Shown piece by piece: positions 59,437 to 64,000 of a stretch of DNA of 64,000 nt; the stretch's first letter is position 1; each line of letters opens with the position of its first letter. The notes below the pieces were generated by a model. It was not told the DNA's origin. It saw only the letters and a list, made by a program, of their open reading frames with translations, and ran no database searches. Source of the stretch: Filosporella fistucella (taxonomy: Eukaryota > Ascomycota > Leotiomycetes > Helotiales); contig JAQJZZ010000013.1 in NCBI GenBank assembly GCA_030077755.1, forward strand, positions 558,001 through 622,000. The letters are read 5' to 3'. A program made the position numbers and the translations under genes.

Positions 59437-61570
59437 GAGCGAGATAGCTTGTCAAATCCTTCGTAGACAGGTAGCACTCTACCGGACCCGCAACGGTATG
59501 TTTCCAGAAGCCTGTTTATCTGCAGAAAAAGTGGTCTTGGCGGCAGTTGGAATATTATCGGGGACTTATATGCCAGCAGCAGTCCCAACTATTCGGGAAC
59601 TTGATGCTGGTTTCTCACCGACGTACCGGAGCTATTGTCGATGCATGAGCGAAAGTCCGGCAACTACTGAGTTTCATCTCTCATTTCTCAACTTTATTGT
59701 GATGCTCTGTTGAGCAGAAGATATGTTTGCTTTGATCGCTTTGACAATATCAACGGCTATAGTTCAGTTGACACATTTCTCCTACGTGAGAACAAAGTCA
59801 ATGGCCCCACATAGCCATATCTGACAGAGTCCCACAGATGCAGAGTTCCCTGAGATGGCTCGCCCATATACTTCCGAGACTGTCAGACGATGGTCATCCC
59901 ATGGTGAGGCAGACGGACGAAGATGTCTGGCTACGGTAAAGTCAAGAAGTAAGACAATGCATTATCAGGCCTTCGCTATTATGCGACTTACGAAAACGGA
60001 CTATTCTCCGGTTCTGGAATAGTTGGCTGGTAAAGTGCATGCTGATAAGGAGGTTCAAAAGTCAATGCTAGGTGGAGATCTTTGAGAATTAGGTTTGTGG
60101 CTGGCGTCAGTGGGCGGGGAAATGTTGGATGTTGTTTCAAAGGGGCGTAGGCGAGAGCTCGCTTACAAGGGAGCTGGAGCTGTGTGCTCTCCCTACCTCG
60201 CACGTCACTCTGCTCCTGGATCTAGAAGTCAGGGAGAAGATCAAAGAAGAAAATCAGCGTGCATGATCTTAAAGATTACTCAAATGTTAAGAGTCTAAAA
60301 AGTGGAAGGTGGAGCTTGATCACTATTCTCACGAACGAACTATCATCTCCACCGTCACAAAATAAAACTTAGTCCACACTCGCATGATAAATCAACGTAA
60401 AAGAAAGCTCCCTACGACATCTCTCAAGTGAAAGATCTAGCACGTAGAAATAGAGGTAGAGTTGGCGCTTGATCACATTCTTCGAATGAACTATCATCTT
60501 TAACTCTTCCACTTCTTACTGCCAAAATTGTCACTTGGTCTACGATATCATATGGGGAATTGATCGATCCACTTGCACAAAAGATGAGCAAACAGGGTGC
60601 TAAAAACAAGTAACAGAGCGCTTGATCACCATTCACTTCGAGAAGGAACGAACTATCATTTCTGGGACTGTGTTGTGCACTGTAGCTTGCGATCACGATG
60701 TAGCTCAGGACTCATGTCACTGGTGAAGATGGGGAGGGAAAGAGAAGAGAGGTGGTAGAGTATTTATGGTGGGATGGGAAGACTGTTTCTGTATTACTAA
60801 AACATCAATCGTACAGGAAACACGCATGTGTATGAGTATGAGAGGCGCTCTAGAACAAAATTGTTTTTCTCTCTCCTCTGCTGGAGAATAGAGATGGTGT
60901 CGAATTTCAACTGCGAAAAATAATGTCCATTGTTTTGACAATAACGGAGCGATAGCAAAGGGCCGATGATATCCACAGAAGAAAGTGAAACAAGGTACGC
61001 AATAAGATAAAAGGAATCAAAACTTTGTCAGAACCCTTTAGAAAAAAAATAAAACAATGAAAACAGCTCGATGAATAATATGATTGTCTGTCTTCGGCAG
61101 CGTCCAAATCTGCCCTTAGAAGAACGACTCTAACGCCATCAACTTTATGGTGCAGCAGCTCTCGATAATCAAAGATAGAAATGAATTTCAACTAGAGAGT
61201 CCCACCTATCCAGTTGAAAGTACTTGTTGCCGACTCTATAACGCAGCGAGGCAGTCAGATCTGAGAAGCTGCCCTAAAGGAAAGGAGAAAAAAAATGGGC
61301 TTGAAGAAAAAAAGTGCAAAACTTCAGTATCCCCTTTGAAATGGGGTTACCTAGGAAAAACTGCCCGGACCAGCTTTTTCAAGTTCGCACGTTTGTGGTG
61401 AGTCACTCGATCGATCTGCTTTTGTTTTGTCATTTTTTTTCTGTCGAACTCGGGATCGGATGTTGGCCAAAGTTACTGTTTTCCTCCTCACAGTTTGACT
61501 TGACCACTCCACCAGGGGAATGGCACCTTCTGCTTAGTTTCAAAATGAGCTATTTGTTTCTATATATCCA
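59437..61570. other. 2.1-kb intergenic region with a dispersed triple repeat
   Basis: No gene was recognised. Three related segments near 60,313, 60,466 and 60,618 repeat at about 152-153 bp. ORFs on the minus strand here start with GTG or TTG. A poly-A-rich stretch lies near 61,042 and 61,287. Confidence 0.45.
60313..60660. repeat. Three related segments at about 152-bp spacing
   Basis: GCTTGATCAC occurs at 60314, 60467 and 60619. Each copy is followed by an ATTC-containing spacer and then GAA-CGAAC/GAA-TGAAC and TATCAT. On the minus strand two copies share D/N-D-S-S-F...DQA coding potential, so a decayed exon repeat is possible. Confidence 0.6.
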
Positions 61571-63009
61571 TCAACTAGCCTCTCCTCTCTCAACCCTCAC
61601 GCATAGTTCTTTGAGTCTTCCTCCAACCCATTCAAAATCTTTCATCTCGAGATATATCTGCCCACTTAATCTTACCCAAAGTACACCAGCATGAAATGCC
61701 ATTTGTAGATACGTATCGCATTCCTTGACAGCTGTGATATTCAACCATTTGCCAATCTTCCCTGCGTCCTCAATTGCGAATTTCTTCTCCCTGTCAATTG
61801 CGCCGTTCTCACCAAAGGATAAAGGAAGCGCCACATTTGCGAAACAACATTGGCTCATTGTCTTTGTCTCATTATCCATTACCCATGTGTCCAGAGCCTC
61901 GGCAACCTTCTTTCCACCTTCTCGAGCGATATCGAAATTATATTTTCGGATCGCTTCTTCGCCTCCACATATATGCTCTCGAAAGTCGAGGGCTGCTGGG
62001 ATGCATGCATACGGTGTGTAATCGATTGTAGCTACGAACTCGAAGAGATGTACAAATGGTGATTTATCTGTCTGCTCGGGTGCAGAATCGAGATATTGGT
62101 AGCCATGCGAGGTGGGAAAAGAAGTCCGAATTAGATGTTGATTTCGGAGTGGGACATAGAAGACGGCGCAACCTCGAGGATTATAGAGCCATCTGCTTAT
62201 TGTTAATGAGCGTCCTGACAGGACGTAATCGGCTCACTTATGGCAGTTGCTGACAAAGAAATCAGGACCAACGTTGCCTAGGTGTCGAAGATCAATATGA
62301 CCAATCCCGTGAGCGCCGTCTATCAAGCTCAAAACTTCCATCTCCTTGCACATAGCGACCAACTGTTCCCACGGCATTCTGGCTCCAGGAAACGTGAGAA
62401 CTGTATCAAACATTGCTAATCTGACTCTTTTTCTTTCTTTTCGCACTTTCTCAATAGTCTCTCGTAGTCGCTCAACAATCACCACGTCTTCGATGGGATA
62501 TTCAAGCGGGATGCTGACTGCTTCCAAAGGTTGTATCTCCTTGATACTACTGAGAGTTTTCTCGCAAGCAGAATAAATGGTGCTGAAATGTATCACCACG
62601 TCACCCTTTTCCCATTTCAGATTCCGTAGTACGGTGTTCACACCTTCGCCAATTAGCAAAATATTATCCAAAATAGGATAGAAATTATACCAGTCGTAGC
62701 ATTCTGCACAAACACCACCTCATCCACGTGCACACCTAGCATCGGAGCCAGTCTTTCTCTACTCTCATCAATCAATCCCGGTAGTGTATATATAATCCAT
62801 GGATCTGGTCTCTCCATCGATAATGTATTAAGTTCCACTTGTCTCTTGTTGACGGGTATGGGATGAGTGCCGTAAGAGCCATGATTTAGCGGGGTGAAGT
62901 TGGGTGAGAAGGAGAAATGAGTTTGGCGCATGGCTGCACCAAAAGGGGCTTTTATCGTCATATTTGGTGAATTGGTAGAATATTTCAAGAAGTTATTCAT
63001 AACGGTCAT
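61571..63009 (-). CDS. Class V PLP-dependent lyase/aminotransferase (EgtE/Egt2-LolT-like)
   Basis: Three exons (minus strand): 62691-63009, 62238-62643, 61571-62192. Total 1,347 nt, 448 residues. Blocks typical of the isopenicillin-N-epimerase-like group of class V aminotransferases are TPLNHGSYGTHP, VDEVVFVQNATTG, FDTVLTFPGARMPW, LSLIDGAHGIGHIDL and SNCHKWLYNPRG. The PLP-binding lysine in CHKW is about K242, and its codon is split by the second intron. Fungal members include Egt2, the hercynylcysteine sulfoxide C-S lyase of ergothioneine synthesis, and LolT-type enzymes of secondary metabolism. I cannot separate these from sequence alone, and no biosynthetic partner gene is nearby. ATG 63009 gives MTVMNNFLKYS; a second ATG three codons later is possible. 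Confidence 0.88.
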
Positions 63010-63240
63010 GAATAGGATGAGGATGGAGGTACCTACCCGTGAAGTATGGAGGAAAAGGGGATCGTGGGGTAGAGGGGCAGATAAGTGGGGTGGTGTATCT
63101 TGTGCAACGACTGATAAGGACTTGGGCTTGCGGTTCGATCAAAGCATTGAACTTAGGAAGACTCAATACACAAAGTTGTCCTAAGGATATTATACAATGG
63201 TCCTAGAATTCTAACTCGAATGTTCATGTTGTACTTTGTT

Positions 63241-63250
63241 ATCACGTGAT
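63241..63250. promoter_or_regulatory. ATCACGTGAT palindrome upstream of the EgtE-like gene
   Basis: Identical in all ten bases to the site upstream of SOD1, here 232 bp before the ATG at 63009. It is a candidate bHLH (Cbf1-like) site. Confidence 0.45.
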
Positions 63251-63508
63251 CGACATATACCTTGCCATCCATGGTCAGACTTCGTGAAAAGTTCCAGACT
63301 TCTTTGAGTCCAATATAGATTAACTTGAGCTGTGAAACATGCCACTAACCGTAGAATCCTGGATGCAGTCCTCCCTATTTGAATATCATCGTCTTAGTTG
63401 AGTTCACAGGCCTGCAAAGGTGGGTTTTTCAGAATCTACGTCAGCTCCTCCAGCCTCAACTCCGAGCCACATGATGGTGAGGACGAGCTGTGATATATTA
63501 CTTGTCAA

Positions 63509-63790
63509 TCATATATCTCTGCCAAAAGTCTCGTTTCTGATTTGGACAACTAACAACGTCAAATAACCACCCGACTTCACTTCCCCGCTATCCCCAAACG
63601 AACACAAGTTCTCTGGTACCGATTTCTCTCTATATTGTACCGATCCTAATAACAAGGAAAAATATCGTCCGGACTCAATTGATCCGACACCGAGAACCCA
63701 AACGAGCAAATAATACAACACACTTTCAGTATAAAGTGCAATATAGCCCCAACCGAGAAGCCAAGATTGGGGTACAGGGTTAGTTTCCAT
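63509..63790 (-). CDS. Possible small protein or 5' exon, 93 residues
   Basis: It starts with a true ATG at 63790 and reads METNPVPQSWLLGWGYIALY and so on, including a hydrophobic stretch (ESVLYYLLVWVLGVG) that could span a membrane. I recognise no family. It lies near the window edge, and the real gene, if any, might use splicing. Composition alone does not separate it from chance. Confidence 0.25.
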   Translation of the reverse strand: METNPVPQSWLLGWGYIALYTESVLYYLLVWVLGVGSIESGRYFSLLLGSVQYREKSVPENLCSFGDSGEVKSGGYLTLLVVQIRNETFGRDI

Positions 63791-64000
63791 TGCCGGAGCC
63801 GGTATATCATGGGTATTTAGGTTATATTGGGCGTTGAGATTGCGAAAATGATGGAATGGGTATAATGGAGGGGATGGAGAATTCAGCCTCGAGGCTTGCG
63901 GAATGAGAGTATGTGGGATGATACCTTGAATGTTGTTCTTGTGAGAGGGGAGGCATTTCGATTCTTGATTTGTATGTTACCCTTCTCAAATTCTGGAGAT

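Larger units (their letters stand above)
63010..64000. other. Window end: promoter of the EgtE-like gene and unassigned sequence
   Basis: Apart from the palindrome and the uncertain 93-codon ORF, nothing was recognised. Confidence 0.35.

Noticed and set aside
60424..60696. 90-codon minus-strand ORF with repeated DSSF...DQA
   Set aside because: It starts with GTG and lacks a recognisable gene structure; kept only as a repeat observation.

Overview
The window reads as nuclear DNA of a filamentous ascomycete. The genes are interrupted by short GT-AG introns of about 42-60 nt with CTAAC/CTGAC-type branch sites, and housekeeping genes such as SOD1, ISY1, TAL1, MTG1 and Tudor-SN lie next to plant-cell-wall enzymes. 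The gene repertoire would fit a plant-associated Leotiomycete (Helotiales, Botrytis/Sclerotinia-like). That placement is an inference from gene content, not a measured result. All exon structures were worked out by hand from frame, splice signals and remembered family conservation. In nearly every case the exon lengths sum to a multiple of three.

Region 1 (1-12 kb) faces the outside of the cell. It holds the 5' part of a secreted cysteine-rich protein (-), a GH3 beta-xylosidase (-), a Zn2Cys6 transcription factor (-), a small unknown ORF (+), a PL4 rhamnogalacturonate lyase (+) and an HsbA-type secreted surface protein (+). Xylan side-chain release, pectin backbone cleavage and surface attachment are therefore side by side, with GGCTAA-type motifs in one promoter. 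The beta-xylosidase has a GG where the AG of its seventh intron should be.

Region 2 (12-38 kb) is cell machinery: a GRAM-TBC-EF-hand RabGAP (+), a BTB-type protein (-) split by an unusually long intron of about 2.5 kb, the splicing factor ISY1 (+), Tudor-SN (-) with an EPFP-rich N-terminal extension, Cu/Zn superoxide dismutase (-) and a large DH-PH-CNH Rho exchange factor (+).

Region 3 (38-64 kb) holds a 942-residue conserved fungal protein of unknown function (+), transaldolase (-) with two micro-exons, an SLC4/BOR1-type anion transporter (-) broken by one extra base, mitochondrial GTPase MTG1 (+), a 1,931-residue secreted WSC protein with thirteen hevein-like repeats (+), a multi-pass membrane protein (-) and a class V PLP enzyme of the EgtE/Egt2-LolT type (-).

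The strongest leads are the WSC/hevein-like protein, whose repeats all lack the same two of the eight hevein cysteines, the broken acceptor in the xylosidase, the frameshift in the transporter and the long structured intron of the BTB gene. SOD1 and the EgtE-like gene, both possibly antioxidant, carry the same ATCACGTGAT palindrome about 0.2 kb upstream. No transposase, CRISPR array, rRNA or credible tRNA was seen.
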